This document shows positions 1-12,249 of a DNA stretch of 64,000 bases, one piece after another (positions within the stretch are counted from its first letter, which is position 1; each line of letters begins with the position of its first letter). Source of the DNA: Chiua virens (lineage: Eukaryota > Basidiomycota > Agaricomycetes > Boletales > Boletaceae); NCBI GenBank assembly GCA_019787685.1, contig JAHNUO010000002.1:930001-994000 (forward strand), given 5' to 3'. A model generated the notes under the pieces. That model saw nothing but the letters and a program-made list of their open reading frames with translations, made no database searches and was not told the DNA's origin. The position numbers and the translations under genes were made by a program.

Positions 1-2775
1 GCTTGGGCCATCCTTGGGTGTTTCGCCTGCGGCTGGCTCGGCCTCTGCGACTGGGAACCTTGAGGAAGCCAATCTACCTCCCTGCATCGGCAGTCCTCCA
101 GGCTATGTCGTCCAAGGCCGCCGCGGATACCCGTACGGAGGGCAGCTCTTCACCCGAATCATCCTCTGTCAAGATGGAAGACGATGTCTCCGAATCTTTT
201 GGCCAGCTCGCCCTGGACGAAAACGGCCATCTTCGTTGGATAGGTGGTTCCTCCACGATGTCGTTGATCCAGTCTTTCCGTGCCCTGACGACCAATCCGC
301 TCCATCGTGTCTCCCCCATGGAAGACGACCCACGAGCACCCGGCCCTAGTGCGAACAAGCTCTATTTCCCAGCATCAGTTTTCTTCGGGAAGATACGGGC
401 CCTTCCCAGCGCAGATGAAGTTGAATACCCTGAAGAAGACTTGTGTGACAAGTTGGTAAGCACCTGAGATATCGTTTGGTTATATCGGTACTAAATATGT
501 TTTATCAGATCGATGCATATTTCGAACGCCTCCATTTTTTGATGCCCGTTCTTGATAAGCCATCGTTCATGGCCAGGTACAAACGTCTTATGGGAAAGAG
601 GAACGACCCGACATATACCCAGATTGAGGCACCATTCATTTCCATACTCTTTGCTGTTTTTGCTTGTACCGCACGACTTGTCAATGATCCACGTCTCGCA
701 AGCGATCGCCTGGACGACGGTGGGATTGGCATGAGCTACTACGAGAAGTAAGCTCCCCTCACTTTTGTTTGCTTCCTTCCGCCACTGATCGAGCTGCTCC
801 TCAGGGCTTTGATTCTACACTACATCAGCCATGCATCGATTCAAGTGCCCCACGTTCAAAGTTTTATTCTCATGTCTTCTTTTCTGTGTTCTATTAACTG
901 CCTCCCTCAAGCTTGGCTCCTCGTGGGACAAGCGTTACGCAGTGCACAAGACCTGGGATTGCATGTAAGTATTGGCTACTAAATCGGTGATTATCGCTGA
1001 TGAGACGTAGCGTTCGCCACGCCGACTATCTATATCCTCTGTCGAGAAAGAGACCCGACGCAAGATATGGTGGAGCGTGTACTGTTTAGATCGTATGCTG
1101 GCAGTTGCACTCGGCCGCCCGCTCGGTATAGAGGACTCTGATTGCGACGTCGAGCTTCCGGTGGATGCCGATGACGAATGGTTACCTGAATATTTCACTG
1201 GTGCTCAACTCTCGCAAAAGCCTCCGTCTCTCATGGCGGGCACGATCGCCTTAGTGACCCTTTACCAGATCGCCGGCCGGGTCCTACGGCAAGTTTACGC
1301 AATCGACATCTGTAAAGAGTCACCCGAACCAGAGAAGAGGGTGGAGTTACAGCGCTCTGTGGAGACACTTGACCTGGAACTCACTAGGTGGTTCGACGCG
1401 CTTCCTAGGAACCCGAGCACCAGCGACAAACATATATCCATGACTGTCGTCTTATGGAGCCACTATTATTCAGTGCTTACTACCCTTCATCGTAATTTCT
1501 TGCCACTCAAAGCCGACCAATCGCTTGGACCCAGCTCAACCGCTAGGGCGCTTTCATCTGCCCGTTCATGCATTCGCCTTGCGCCTTCAATGAATAATTT
1601 CGTGCCGACCTCGCATCATCTCGCCTTCTTTATCCAGCATCTCTTCAGTTCTGCTGTCGTTATACTTTTGTATGCCATGCATTCTCCAGATTCGAAGGCT
1701 GCAGGTACCGCGATGGATGAAGCTAGAAGTTGTCTTCCGATCATAGAATCGTGGGAAGGCCACTGGCCAGGAGCTCGTAAATGCAAGGAGTTGCTTGTCG
1801 AGTTGACGAACACCGCAGACGAGGCTATGAGGAGAACTGGCGCGGACGGGTCACCAGTTCCCATGGCTCAGAATGTCGCACCGGCAGCATTGGAATCCAG
1901 GCGATCCCTTGTCTCTGGGCAAGTGCCGACCATGAATCGTCCGCTCAAGATGAAACCAAGGAGAATCAGCCGTTCCCGGGACCCAAATCCCACGCGTCGG
2001 CCTCCTGTCGCGCCACCCTACCGTGTTGACTGTAAGGAAGATATGTGTCTGGAAATGATGCTCGCTGACTTGTGACCGACTATAGCACAACGCAACCGAT
2101 CGACGTCTCGCAAGAGGGGGCACGACGAGAGTGAAAGTATCGGTGGTTCGACTCTACCTGGCTATTCTGGTGTTTTTTCTAGCCCACAGTCGATTGCGAA
2201 AGCCAGCCCTCACAGTTCTCCGGCGTCTGTTAACTTGCCCTCACCATCGATGTCTAATATAGAAGCAACCCAGCAACGAGACGGGAGCCCCCACCGTATG
2301 GGCTACAACTACACAGGCGCACCGCTCTCGCCGCTCCACGTCCCTTCTCCACATGACTATGGGATGCATCATAGCCCTCTAGCATCCAGTGGTAGCCACC
2401 AATGGGATGGCGCCCCAGGTGCTGTTGACATGTACACTTCCGGGTCGCAATCCTAGCTCGCTACCATATGCCACATACGAACATTCGTCGTCTGGCATCG
2501 ATCCAAGTTGGTACAGTCCCTCGGATATTGGTTATACCCAACTTTCGACCACTCCGCCAACCTCTTCATTCTCTGCCCCGGGACTGCCGTTCTTGGGGCT
2601 TGACTACATCCGAAATTATACTACAAACGGATACTCTACAAGTGACCAAGATTCCCTTTGGCAGACATTCGATGGCGGCGCGTTTGGAATTGACCCTGAA
2701 CTTCCGTTTACTTTTGGCGATTCTCCCCAGGACATTCACGAAGGACAACCATCCCCATCGCGATCCCACCCGTAA
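1..2775 (+). CDS. Fungal-specific transcription factor (fungal_trans domain), 5' partial
   Basis: C-terminal part of a regulator of the Zn2Cys6 class; the DNA-binding cluster would lie upstream of the window. Exons I can join: up to 455, 509-747, 805-964, 1011-2031 and 2086 onward, with GT-AG introns of 46-57 nt. The middle region reads as the fungal_trans regulatory domain: YFERLHFLMPVLDKPSF, then a stretch ending ALRSAQDLGLH and WWSVYCLDRMLAVALGRP, a hallmark order of this family. A motif QLALDENGHLRWIGGSS precedes it. The tail is Ser/Pro/Tyr-rich and disordered. Around 2430-2456 the frame ending GSQS-stop must change by +1 to the frame carrying the acidic end (FGIDPELPFTFGD); a 25-nt intron would be too short, so an extra base is likely. 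The exon upstream of about 110 is unresolved. Target genes cannot be told; 'XlnR-like' would be only a loose label. Confidence 0.82.
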
Positions 2776-3275
2776 GCAGAGGTAGTAAGCTCGTATGCGC
2801 TCTCTGTTGTAATTTCTTGGACTCCGTATGCACATTTTTCTTAGCCCGTTTTCGTTTTCCATCCATCTGTGGCCAATGTATCCATACCCATCGCTGACGA
2901 CCATTCTTACCCACAATACTGTATCGTTGCTTTACTCACTAGGCAGCATACCTAACCCACTAATTCTGACACCAACCCTTTTGTCGTTCCAAGCGATACA
3001 GCTTGTTTGTTTTTTGTTCCTTCGAAGAATTGCCGCTGTACCCGAAACCTCGTAGTAGCTAGTTTGAGCCTCATAAATCGAATTAATGGAAGCTCCTCTG
3101 GAGATGTTGGTAATAAAGTGAGTCGAGACATTGTCGCGATCTGGATTCACTGCCGCAATGGCTCAACTTTGAACACGGGTTCCGGCCGGGAGCTGTAACA
3201 ACCGGTTCCCGCGGAGTGCATTGATAAACCGGTATTCGTTAGCCGCCCACCTCGTTTTTTGATCCAAGGAAAGCC
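2776..3275. other. Intergenic, no gene seen
   Basis: This stretch holds the 3' region of the regulator and the promoter of the acyl-CoA dehydrogenase. Only short frames without family features occur here on either strand. Confidence 0.6.
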
Positions 3276-5333
3276 ATGGTGAACCACCCAGTAGTCCAGC
3301 TCACATCTGAAGCGTCTTGGAATCTCGTCCGTGATCGTCTATCCGCATTCTCCGCGTCAAGCTAACACTCTAAAGATCGAGAACAAGTTCACCCCATACG
3401 GGAAGGAAACACTCGCCAAACTCGTTACTTTTCTTCAGGTATACATCATAAGTACCATCTCAATCGTTCTCTAATACGCAGCGTAGGATGAGGTGTACCC
3501 TTCTGCTAAGTTGTATCATGCACAGATACCGAAAGATCCGGTGCAGCGGTGGAAGACGGTTGTGCCGATTGTTGAGGAGTTGAAGGTGAAAGCACGCAAG
3601 CTCGGGCTATGGAACCTTTTCCTCAGCAAGGCACACTATCCCCTACACGGCGTTCCGCTTTCTAACCTCGAGGTATGGTCATCAATTCATCGACTCTGTT
3701 CGTCTGCTCACACGTGCAACAGTATGCTGTTATGGCAGAGGTCATCGGACGAGGGGGACATATGGCGTCTGAGGCTGTGAACTTGTGCTGCTCCAGATAC
3801 GGGTAACATGGGTACGTTGTTCTGCATTCTACGAACGCTTGCTGAGACGCTTCAGAGGTCCTTGCCCGGTACGGGACCCCCGAACAGCAGAAGAAATGGC
3901 TCACGCCGCTGCTAAACGGAGAAATTCGTTCCGCTTTCGCGATGACGGAACGATTCGGCATGTGGTTCATCATCGTGGAACCTACGCGTCATGCTGACGA
4001 TCTGACACGCGGCATGCAGTGGCATCATCGGACGCCCGCAACATTAAAACGTCCATTCGTCAAGAAGGCAACGAAATCGTGATTAATGGACACAAATGGT
4101 TGTCAAATTTTTTTTTACTGAATTATTACCGGCGTCTCATGGTCCCGATCCGATTTCTGCTCTTTAGGTGGATATCCGGTGCCGGGGATCCCCGCACCAA
4201 GCTACACCTCGTGATGGGCAAAAGTGACCCGGAAAACCCGGATGGATACAAGCAGCAGAGTGTCGTCATCGTTCCGGCCGATACACCCGGCGTTCGGGTT
4301 GTGCGTCCGATGGAAGTATTCGGATATGACGATGCGCCAGAAGGTCATTGTGAAGTGATTTACGAAAATGTGAGAGTCCCTTTGAGCAATTTGGTACTTG
4401 GATGGGGCAGGGGATTTGAGGTGGGCCTTTCTTTCCGTGAAGTGAATGTCGATGTGACACGTATCATATTAGATTATTCAAGGGCGTCTTGGGTTTGCAT
4501 CCTCTTTAGTTATTTCATACGGGCTTCACTGATTGTCTTGACAGTCCTGGGCGCATCCACCATTGTATGCGCTCCATCGGTGCAGCCTCGAGAGCACTCG
4601 ACCTGATGATCGAACGGGTGACGGACCCTTCACGCAAGACGTTTGGCAAATTCTTGCACGAGCATGGTGAGTAGCCTTATATGTGGATGTTACTGTAGTG
4701 ACAATCACCTAGGCACTGTAAAATCTGAAATCGTCCAGATCCAGAGCGGACATTGAGGCGGCACGATTGCTCGTTCTAAGTGCTGCGCTTCAGGTATGTC
4801 GTCATGCAAGTAGCGGATCACTGACTACGTGCTGAGGAACGTCACAGATCGATCTGCACAGGGCTAAAGGCGCATTGAAGGAAATCGGTATTGCCAAGGT
4901 GCATGCGTTCCGATCCTGTTCATGGTTCGATGATAATGACATTACACCACATCTGACTTTAGTTCGTAGTCCCCTCAATGGCCTGTAACGTCGTAGATCG
5001 TGCGATGCAAGCGTTTGGAGCAGAAGGGCTCAGCCAGGACCAGGGATTGGCAAGCATGTATGCGCAATTGCGGACGCTGCGGTTAGCTGACGTGGGTGAT
5101 CATTTAACCCTATCACACAATATATTGATTAGTTTCTCTTCATAGGGACCCGACGAAGTACGTACAATATCCGGTTAATACGTGCAAATTTGATACCTCA
5201 CCCCTAGGTTCACATCCAGCAAGTCGGCCAAAGGGAACTGAAGCGAGCGCCGGAACTGCACAAGCGCGCAGAGGAGTCGAGAAGGAAGGAGGCGGCTATC
5301 ATGCAGAAAGCGGGCGTAAAGGCACATCTTTAG
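3276..5333 (+). CDS. Acyl-CoA dehydrogenase (ACAD10/11-like)
   Basis: FAD-dependent dehydrogenase catalysing the first oxidation of acyl-CoA in beta-oxidation. Visible landmarks in order: [71 protein letters not shown], the segment [30 protein letters not shown] and LRLADGPDEVHIQQVG. It is very intron-rich (about 13 exons). INGHKW|WISGAGD is rebuilt across intron 4099-4167. IIQGRLG sits on a 20-nt exon (4473-4492) and GPDE on a 12-nt exon (5146-5157). After [14 protein letters not shown] the conserved [18 protein letters not shown] needs one base skipped near 4739. The join before ASSDARN needs either a GC-AG intron (3958-4019) or a second skipped base. Start: ATG at 3276, giving [15 protein letters not shown]. 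Product about 430 residues. Peroxisomal or mitochondrial site not decided. Confidence 0.9.
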
Positions 5334-5512
5334 AGTGGACAATCGTTCTTTGCTTCCACTTGTCACTTCCAAGTTGATTATGTAGTGTCACACATATGTA
5401 CATGCCGGCATGTCGGCCCACTCAAGCTGATACTACGTCCACAAACCCTGCTTGTCTCGAACCGATACCATCTGCAACCAATTTTTCTCTCTGAGTCACG
5501 ACTTCATTCAAG

Positions 5513-6095
5513 ATGACTAGTGATGATGAAATACCCCTGGAGGGACCGTACGACGTGACACCGATTCTACATTCTCGTTATTTCATTCTCCCAGTTTCAG
5601 CCGCTGCATTGGGTACACTGATTGGTGCAGTCCGAGGTTCCCGTCGGGCATCACTGCGATTTTTGGCCGAGAATGCGCACCGGCCACCTACGACGGTCCA
5701 GGGATGGTACTTTTACAACAAAACCAAAAACTACCGACGAATGGCTGCAGGACTGCAAGAAGGCGGTCTGAATGCCGTGAAACTGGGGCTTATTGCACTG
5801 GTCTGGGTGGGGATCGAAGACGGGGTAGAACGATTGGGACAGCCGTGGGCCGAGGCGAGAGAGCTGGGTGCTGGTGTAGGCACAGCAAGCGTCTCATCAC
5901 TTGTGTGTAAGTCGCCCGTCACATACATAATACTGACGCCGATGACTGTGGACCGTTCTAGACCGACTTTCGTGGCGTTCGTCTCGTCAGGCCACGTATC
6001 TCGGGGGCGTAGTGGGTGGTGGAATGGGGTTGCTTCGCTGGGCTAGAACGTACTTGGAGGCTGTCCAAGGCGTAGATGTTTCAGACAGAGGTTAA
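5513..6095 (+). CDS. Tim17/Tim22/Tim23-superfamily membrane protein
   Basis: Two exons (5513-5906, 5962-6095) give 175 residues. The protein has four weakly hydrophobic, glycine-rich segments: around residues 22-40 (FILPVSAAALGTLIGAV), 92-107 (AVKLGLIALVWVGIED), near 125-135, and 148-162 (YLGGVVGGGMGLLRW). The small-residue glycine pattern and the arginine after the first segment resemble the Tim17 fold shared by mitochondrial import channels, complex I subunit NDUFA11 and the assembly factor TIMMDC1. An inner-mitochondrial-membrane protein with a complex I role is my inference; I cannot separate these subfamilies by eye. Start ATG at 5513 follows a pyrimidine-rich leader. Confidence 0.6.
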
Positions 6096-6158
6096 CAAGA
6101 GGGTCGTGCGGTTGTACGTATGTACTACATGCTCGCTCGTACTTTATTGCAGATGTGA

Positions 6159-9006
6159 ATGGCTACTCCACACTCCGATATGACAACTGCGCCCGCTCTT
6201 GGTGAGCAACCAACACCTGCTCCTGTCTCCTCGACAGAGACTTCCCTATCCTTCTCGTCCATTTCAAAGGCGATGATCAAGTTGTGGCCGTCCGTGCTTG
6301 AGCAGCTCACCCCCCGCGCCACTGCCGATGGCCGTGAGCGCCCAAATCCTTTCGATGTGCCCGACTCTGCAAATACTACTTTGTCGCCTTCATCGCCGGG
6401 CTCCCTGGAACTACCATCATCACTCTTGACTCCCCAAGCCTATGATTCACGCACACAGAGCATTCCTTCACCATCTGGCACCGTTCACCATAGTCCGGCC
6501 GTGATCCCGGTACAAGCCGATGTTACGCCGCCGGGCCCCCTAACGCCTCACTACGGACCTTTTCTGGCTCGCATTCCTACTACACAGATTTCTCTACATG
6601 CACCAGACTTTTCCATGCGCAGCGCCAAAAAATCACCACAACCTTCTGACTCCATGGAGAACAAGTCCAGTCCGCCACCGTCATCGTCCACCTCGACCAG
6701 GGCATCCTCAAGTGCAACTAGCGCCGCTGCTGTGAATACAGCTCAATCGCCTGCCCCATCGGCAACATCCAAGGGTCAAATACATGTCAAACTCATATCT
6801 GCGCGTGGCCTCAACGTATCTTCTATACACGCACGCCCATACGTGGTCGTCCAGTTCGAGCAGAACGAGTTCGTCAGCCGCGATCCCACCGACGAGACAG
6901 ACAAGGAGGTGAAAGGAACTGCTACCGCTCTATCGAGAACATCTTCCTCGAACGCATTAACCGCGCTCAATGCCTTGGGTACGTCGCGACTTCCTGGCAA
7001 GTCCAGCACGAGTACATCCCCCGCGTCCTCTCGCCCATCCTCCGTCAAAGTACCATCCCCCATAAATCCTTCCGCCCAAGGACTTTTTGGGCGTATGTCA
7101 GCACACAACCCTGTGTGGAAACACGAGGTGTCCTTGTAAGTGCCGTACACTGATCGATTATCTCTGATCTCTCACTCTATCTACAACAGCGATGTCACTT
7201 CCGAAGAATCATTAATCACCTTCAACGTTTACGATCGCGTTGCCGAACACTTCTTCCTCGGAACCTTCCAGATTAAACCTATACTAATCCATGACCACAC
7301 TGTCGACCAATGGTTCAAGTACGTCGTCCGTTCCCGTTGATCACCCATCCCCATCTTTTCATCCTCTATTGCCGCTCATGACTCACAACCACAACGCAGG
7401 CTCCGGCCGTTTGAGAACGAAACCGTGAGTGGGGAGATGCGTGTGCAAATCACATTCGAGCAGTTCAAGGTACGCAGCGACGAACCACGTTGCTTCCCAC
7501 CCTCTGTCATGCCATCTGCCCCTTCTTCGCACAATCGTGGTTCTTGACGACAATGCTAATCCCATCATTTCCACATGGCAGACCAAACGAGCACTCACCC
7601 CACGCGACTTCGAGTTTCTCAAGCTCATAGGACGCGGAACTTTCGGAAAGGTCTTTCAAGTCCGGAAGAAGGATACGAAACGCATATATGCGATGAAAGT
7701 GCTCTCAAAGAAGGAGATCATCGCTAAGAAAGAAGTGGCACACACGATTGGAGAGCGCAAGATACTTCAACGCTCTTTGGAGTCACCGTTCCTTGTGGGC
7801 TTGAAGTTCAGTTTCCAGACAGACACGGATCTATACCTCGTTACCGACTTCAAGAGCGGAGGCGAGTTATTTTGGCATCTGCAAAAAGAAACGCGCTTTT
7901 CTGAAGAACGGGCCCGATTTTACATCGCGGAACTCGTTCTTGCTTTGGAACACCTACACAAGTATAACATCGTCTACCGTGATCTCAAACCAGAGAATAT
8001 CCTTCTAGACGCCACTGGACATGTTGCACTTTGCGATTTTGGATTATCCAAGGTCGATCTTCGGCCTGATGAACTCACGACGACATTCTGCGGTACGACA
8101 GAGTATCTTGCTCCCGAGGTACTATTGGACGAGCACGGATACAGCAAATTGGTCGACTTCTGGTCTCTCGGTGTACTTTTATTCGAAATGTGTTGTGGGT
8201 GGAGCCCTTTCTATGCAGAGGACACGCAGCAGATGTATAAGAACATCTGTTTTGGCAAGATACGATTCCCTCGCAGTGTGATCAGTGAGGAGGGCAAGAT
8301 GTTTGTCAAAGGGGTGTGTACGTTCCTTACCCCGCGTGGGACATTACGTATTGAGCCCGTCATCTAGCTTCTGAATCGGAACCCGAAGCATCGACTTGGT
8401 GCTCAGCGAGATGCAGAGGAACTGAAGGAACATTCATTCTTCTCGAGCATAGATTGGAAGGCGTTGTCCATGAAACAAGTCACGCCTCCCTTCAAACCCG
8501 TGGTCGAGTCAGATGAATCGACCGCGAATTTCGACCCGGAGTTCACGACCGCTGATATTCGGGAAGTGGGCGGCGGACTAGATGGAGCGTGTAGCCCAGA
8601 CGAAGAAGACCCCAGCGAAGCCTGGATTCAAAGTGGTTCGCAGGGCCCATTCCACACACCAAACGGCCCATTGGGCTGTGATCGCATGACCATCAGTGCA
8701 AGTCATCAACCAAATGGGTCGAATGGTCTTACTCGAGCTCAGGGTATTCAGATCAGCAGGCGTAGGAACCAAGACCCATCCGGGTCCCCCCTCACCAACA
8801 GTGTGCAGGAGAACTTCCGTGGCTTCACCTACTCCGGTGGTGAAAGCGTGTTGCACGAGGGAATTCTTGGGAGGAGAGCAGAAACCGACGATGAAGTTAT
8901 TGACGACGACGAACTTCCTGAGACGACGACAGAAGACGAATTCGAGGACGAGGCAAGCTTTGCTGGGCGTTACTCGAAAGGTAGAAGTGGAATAGACGAC
9001 GTATGA
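6159..9006 (+). CDS. SCH9: AGC-family protein kinase with C2 domain, Sch9/Sck type
   Basis: Five exons (6159-7135, 7190-7318, 7400-7469, 7582-8313, 8368-9006) give an intact 848-residue frame. Order: a Ser/Pro-rich N-terminus, a C2 domain from about residue 205 (GQIHVKLISARGLNVSS ... FNVYDRVAEHFFLG), then the kinase: glycine loop LIGRGTFGKVFQV, lysine in YAMKVLSKKE, HRD variant YRDLKPENILL, DFG as CDFGLSKVD, activation loop TTTFCGTTEYLAPE. The C-terminal extension has a turn motif (DPSGSP) and hydrophobic motif FRGFTY, both phosphorylation sites in this group. C2 plus AGC kinase is the arrangement of yeast Sch9, the TORC1-controlled growth and nutrient kinase. The C2 domain carries a long Ser-rich insert (see findings). 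Confidence 0.93.
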
Positions 9007-9316
9007 GTGCTTTCTAGACATGTAATAGGTCAGTGCTTCTTTCCATTCGTCTTCTTGGACGGACCATTGTAGCTGGCACTCAGCAAGGAGATTCATGTAT
9101 TGACTCTTTATGTTCAGGCAATTGCCTTAGGGATCTTATCATGTTGTGTCCGTGTGGTCCGGGTTTCTTCTCTATGTTAATGCCACGGATTATGAACATA
9201 ACACGGTCTGCCCATTGCTATCTTCTATACTATCCACTACCAGATATATCGACGATGTAATTTACCCTTGTATCTTTCCCATCGCCTGAAGGTAGTGAAT
9301 TACGGTCACAGTTTGG
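9007..9316. other. Intergenic between convergent genes
   Basis: 3' flanks of the kinase and of the convergent Apd1-like gene; no further gene seen. Confidence 0.6.
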
Positions 9317-10670
9317 TCACCAGTCATTAAGTCCTTTGCATCCTGGCCTTGCAAGGTTCATGCCACCGCGAAGGACAGCAGGAAGCACCTGTCCGTTCAT
9401 GATCGTGTTCTTTACGATGGACTCGACATCGTGGGGAGTGATTCGCCCATACCACACACTGGTTCCTTGGGGATTGTATATCTGGAGGAATTGTGCACAG
9501 AACATTAGCCCGTTAGACGGGATGGATAGGAGTGAAACGTACGATGACGTTTCCTGCAAACTTGTGGCCACCCATATGAGAAATGCGCAGAATGAGGGCT
9601 TTACGCTCTTCTCCGATCGCCCTCAACTGTTCCGTGAATGCGCTCTCAGGGTCCGCACTCTTCATCAACGAAGACTCCATGGTAGGGTTCCCGGAGAGAT
9701 CTTCCAGTTCGGTATGTACTGCCCATCCCTCGTGTTCTAGGTAACGAGTGAACGCTATGATAGCAAGTCAGCCGGCCAGCTCACAGAATGCTGAGTGCGA
9801 TACTCACTCTTTTCGAGAATGGGTGCGGCTATTGAGCAACGTTTGTCACGCCTCTTGTGCGAACCTGTACGCGGACGTCGTGTCGGGAAAACAAAGAAGA
9901 CCCTTGAAAAGGAAGCTAGATGTACTTACAGAGTAAGATAACGCTGGAGTACGGCAGCGCCCAAGACCTGACAGAGTCAGAGCGAGACTCGGCACCCAAC
10001 TTTCCATAAGAGGGGTCAAGCGCAGCTGTCCACAACATCTCCGCACCTGCCGGCGATCGTGGCACGTCCGCGATCACCTTAAAGTCGGGAAATACTATGA
10101 CCGTCTCATGAGAAGGGTCCTCTGAGAACGACCTGTGACTGCCATTTTGGATGGACAGCCTGCCGCTGCCATTTGACGTGAACAAGCCGGGGAGAGGTGG
10201 CCGACCGCCTCCGATTTTCGGGCCTTTACCTGGTGCACCACCATTCTTGAGTCTGTGTTCGTCGTTCACGCTGCTCAAGAATGTTGCTAGAGTTCCCTCA
10301 GCCTCAGTGACTTCCTTGGCCCAGTCCGATTGGCCGGTAGAGATGAGAACCTAGGGTGGACTTGATCTCAGGAAGCGTCAGTATCAACACGAGGTGCTTG
10401 CCTGACGCCGATACGGTTTCACTGAACCTAGCATGTCCGACTCCATGTCGACAGATATTCTCCTAGAGTAGTCGTCGTGATCTGTTTCTCGTGATTAGTG
10501 CAGATAAACGGAAGTCGAGGACATTGACCTTGATCGCAGGGATCGGGACAGGAACGACAAGCGGCATCAGAGACAGGAATATCAGCTGCCCGAAGGTCCT
10601 CGTAGACCTTTTGAGCGTCCGGGGGAAGAGAGCCTGAAAGAAATGCTTTGAACTTTGCTAGTACACTCAT
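9317..10670 (-). CDS. Sucrase/ferredoxin-like protein, Apd1/Aim32 type
   Basis: Six exons on the minus strand (10670-10529, 10481-10402, 10350-9930, 9864-9808, 9754-9543, 9481-9317) give 358 residues with no frame break. N-terminal cysteines appear as CRSCPDPCDQG, followed by VDMESDMLGSVKPYRRQ and a middle low-complexity linker. The thioredoxin-like ferredoxin part has LPYSSVILLCSHKKRDKRC, then ISHMGGHKFAGNVI and YNPQGTSVWYGR, ending NLARPGCKGLNDW. In this family a [2Fe-2S] cluster is bound by two cysteines and two histidines; HMGGH and the paired cysteines of CSHKKRDKRC are the candidates here. Intron 2 (10401-10351) starts with GC (CAG|GCAAGC), a GC-AG intron. Yeast relatives affect redox resistance and mitochondrial inheritance; the substrate is unknown. 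Confidence 0.9.
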
Positions 10671-11014
10671 GGGTGAAGGGGGATTTGAAGTTAGCGTCCA
10701 TCGGTAGGTACATTTATGTATAAATCAGATCGTGGTTACTGCGCGGGCGAGTATCTCGAAGACCACGTCACATCAAACGAGACTTAGTCATGTTATTTGT
10801 CATGCCACACTGAAACACTGCTACGTCATGCCAAAGCAAACCTTGAGGTTGGAAGGCACAACGTTGGTATGAGGACAGCACACGTCGCGGTGACGTAACC
10901 GTAAATTTAACAAGCTACACGAGATCACGCTCCAAGGTCCATGACGCTGAGATATTTCATGAGTGATAGACTAAAGAAACTGAAACGAAAACTTGCCTCG
11001 ACCTAACCACCACC
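10671..11014. other. Intergenic, promoter side of the Apd1-like gene
   Basis: Upstream flank of the minus-strand Apd1-like gene and 3' flank of the next minus-strand gene. AT-rich patches but no coding frame with recognisable features. Confidence 0.5.
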
Positions 11015-11542
11015 TCATGCCCGGTTATCCTTGTTAATTTGCGACATTACCCTCTCGCTGTTCTCCTTCAGGGCTAACCAAGACGGCCGTCCGTCCTTTT
11101 GTGTACCCATCAGAGTTCGGTAAACCCGGTCCAATCTCCTCGATCTACTCTCAATCCAGCCTGGGCCCATGCTTTCTGAACTGTGTACCATAGAGCCATC
11201 GTCTCGTCCGAGGAAGAATTTGGGTGCATCTCTGTGATTTTGCCTCATTCTGTACAATTCGGAAACGGCGTGCATTTTTTGGTCTTCTGCGATGCTCAGT
11301 GGTTGGGTGAACGCCTGGTCAATGACAGCAGAGAGATTCTCGGGTGTGATGAAGGTGTTAGACTGGTGGTAAAGTGAGACGAGCGCTTCCATTTTCCTGT
11401 CATGGGGGGACTGAGGTTTCGCCTTGGACGAAATTCCGCGTCTGCATACAAATGCCAGCGAGGAACATGACAAAGATTTGGTGGGGGTTGATAACATGGT
11501 GGTTGATGCCAATGTTTGAGCAGTCGGGACTCGGAATGACAT
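11015..11542 (-). CDS. Small hypothetical protein, probable mitochondrial presequence
   Basis: Single-exon frame of 175 residues from ATG at 11542; the frame is open 24 codons further, but the start at 11542 gives the more typical N-terminus. The first about 45 residues (MSFRVPTAQTLASTTMLSTP ... FVCRRGISSKAK) are rich in Ser, Thr, Arg and Lys and nearly free of acidic residues, with CRRGISS resembling a matrix-processing site. The remainder is mostly helical and charged (RKMEALVSLYHQSNTFITP; ESRSRRLDRVYRTLMGT; a C-terminal SRVMSQINK-like helix). I do not recognise the family. Size, presequence and basic helices would suit a mitochondrial ribosome-associated or assembly protein, which is inference only. 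Confidence 0.6.
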   Translation of the reverse strand: MSFRVPTAQTLASTTMLSTPTKSLSCSSLAFVCRRGISSKAKPQSPHDRKMEALVSLYHQSNTFITPENLSAVIDQAFTQPLSIAEDQKMHAVSELYRMRQNHRDAPKFFLGRDDGSMVHSSESMGPGWIESRSRRLDRVYRTLMGTQKDGRPSWLALKENSERVMSQINKDNRA

Positions 11543-12249
11543 TTTAATTACATAATCTGTATGCCATCTTGTCTTCGAGACCATCGCATCATGGAACCAC
11601 TTGATATAGTCCATGGCTCACATCGACGTCTCCTCGTTGAGTAACTTGGATGTAGTTTACCAGGCCACAGTACCATCGATATGCCGTGTCTGCGTACTCA
11701 GTGGCTTGAACATGCACTGAAGCGATTGTATTCCTATGATCTGATAGACGTGTTCAGGGAACATTAGTCACACCGAGGCTTTGACAGAGACGTATTGTAG
11801 CCCCCAAGGATGATGTATTATTACAAGCTATACTCTCCAGCAGTCAAAAGATAGAGACCAGTTACGCTGTCGCAAGGACCCGTGAACGGTGGATAGTAAA
11901 GTCGGAGCTCGCTTTGTTTGTGTATTGGAGAGCGTGGTCGGTTTGGATTTTGTTTTACAATGTCTTCCACAATTTGGACCAAGACTGTGTGTCCGTTAGT
12001 AAATAGAGCAAACAACTCTTTTCTCTACTCTCTTTCGTTCGTCGTCGTCCTGCTAGATGGTTCGCTGCATCAACATCGTCGGCGTCCACGATGTGCATGA
12101 AACTGGCCCGTGCGCGGCCTGGTTTCTCACGCATGACATAAGCCACAGCACCTCTTTCAACGTTCGTTTTCTACTCTCTGCTCAACAAGCACGTCACCAT
12201 CGGTGAACTCGTCTTCCTGACCACCACGGCTATAGCCTCAAGCATAGTC
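11543..12249. other. Intergenic, 0.7 kb, divergent promoters
   Basis: Upstream regions of the minus-strand hypothetical gene and the plus-strand forkhead gene. Short frames here on both strands lack family features. Confidence 0.55.
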
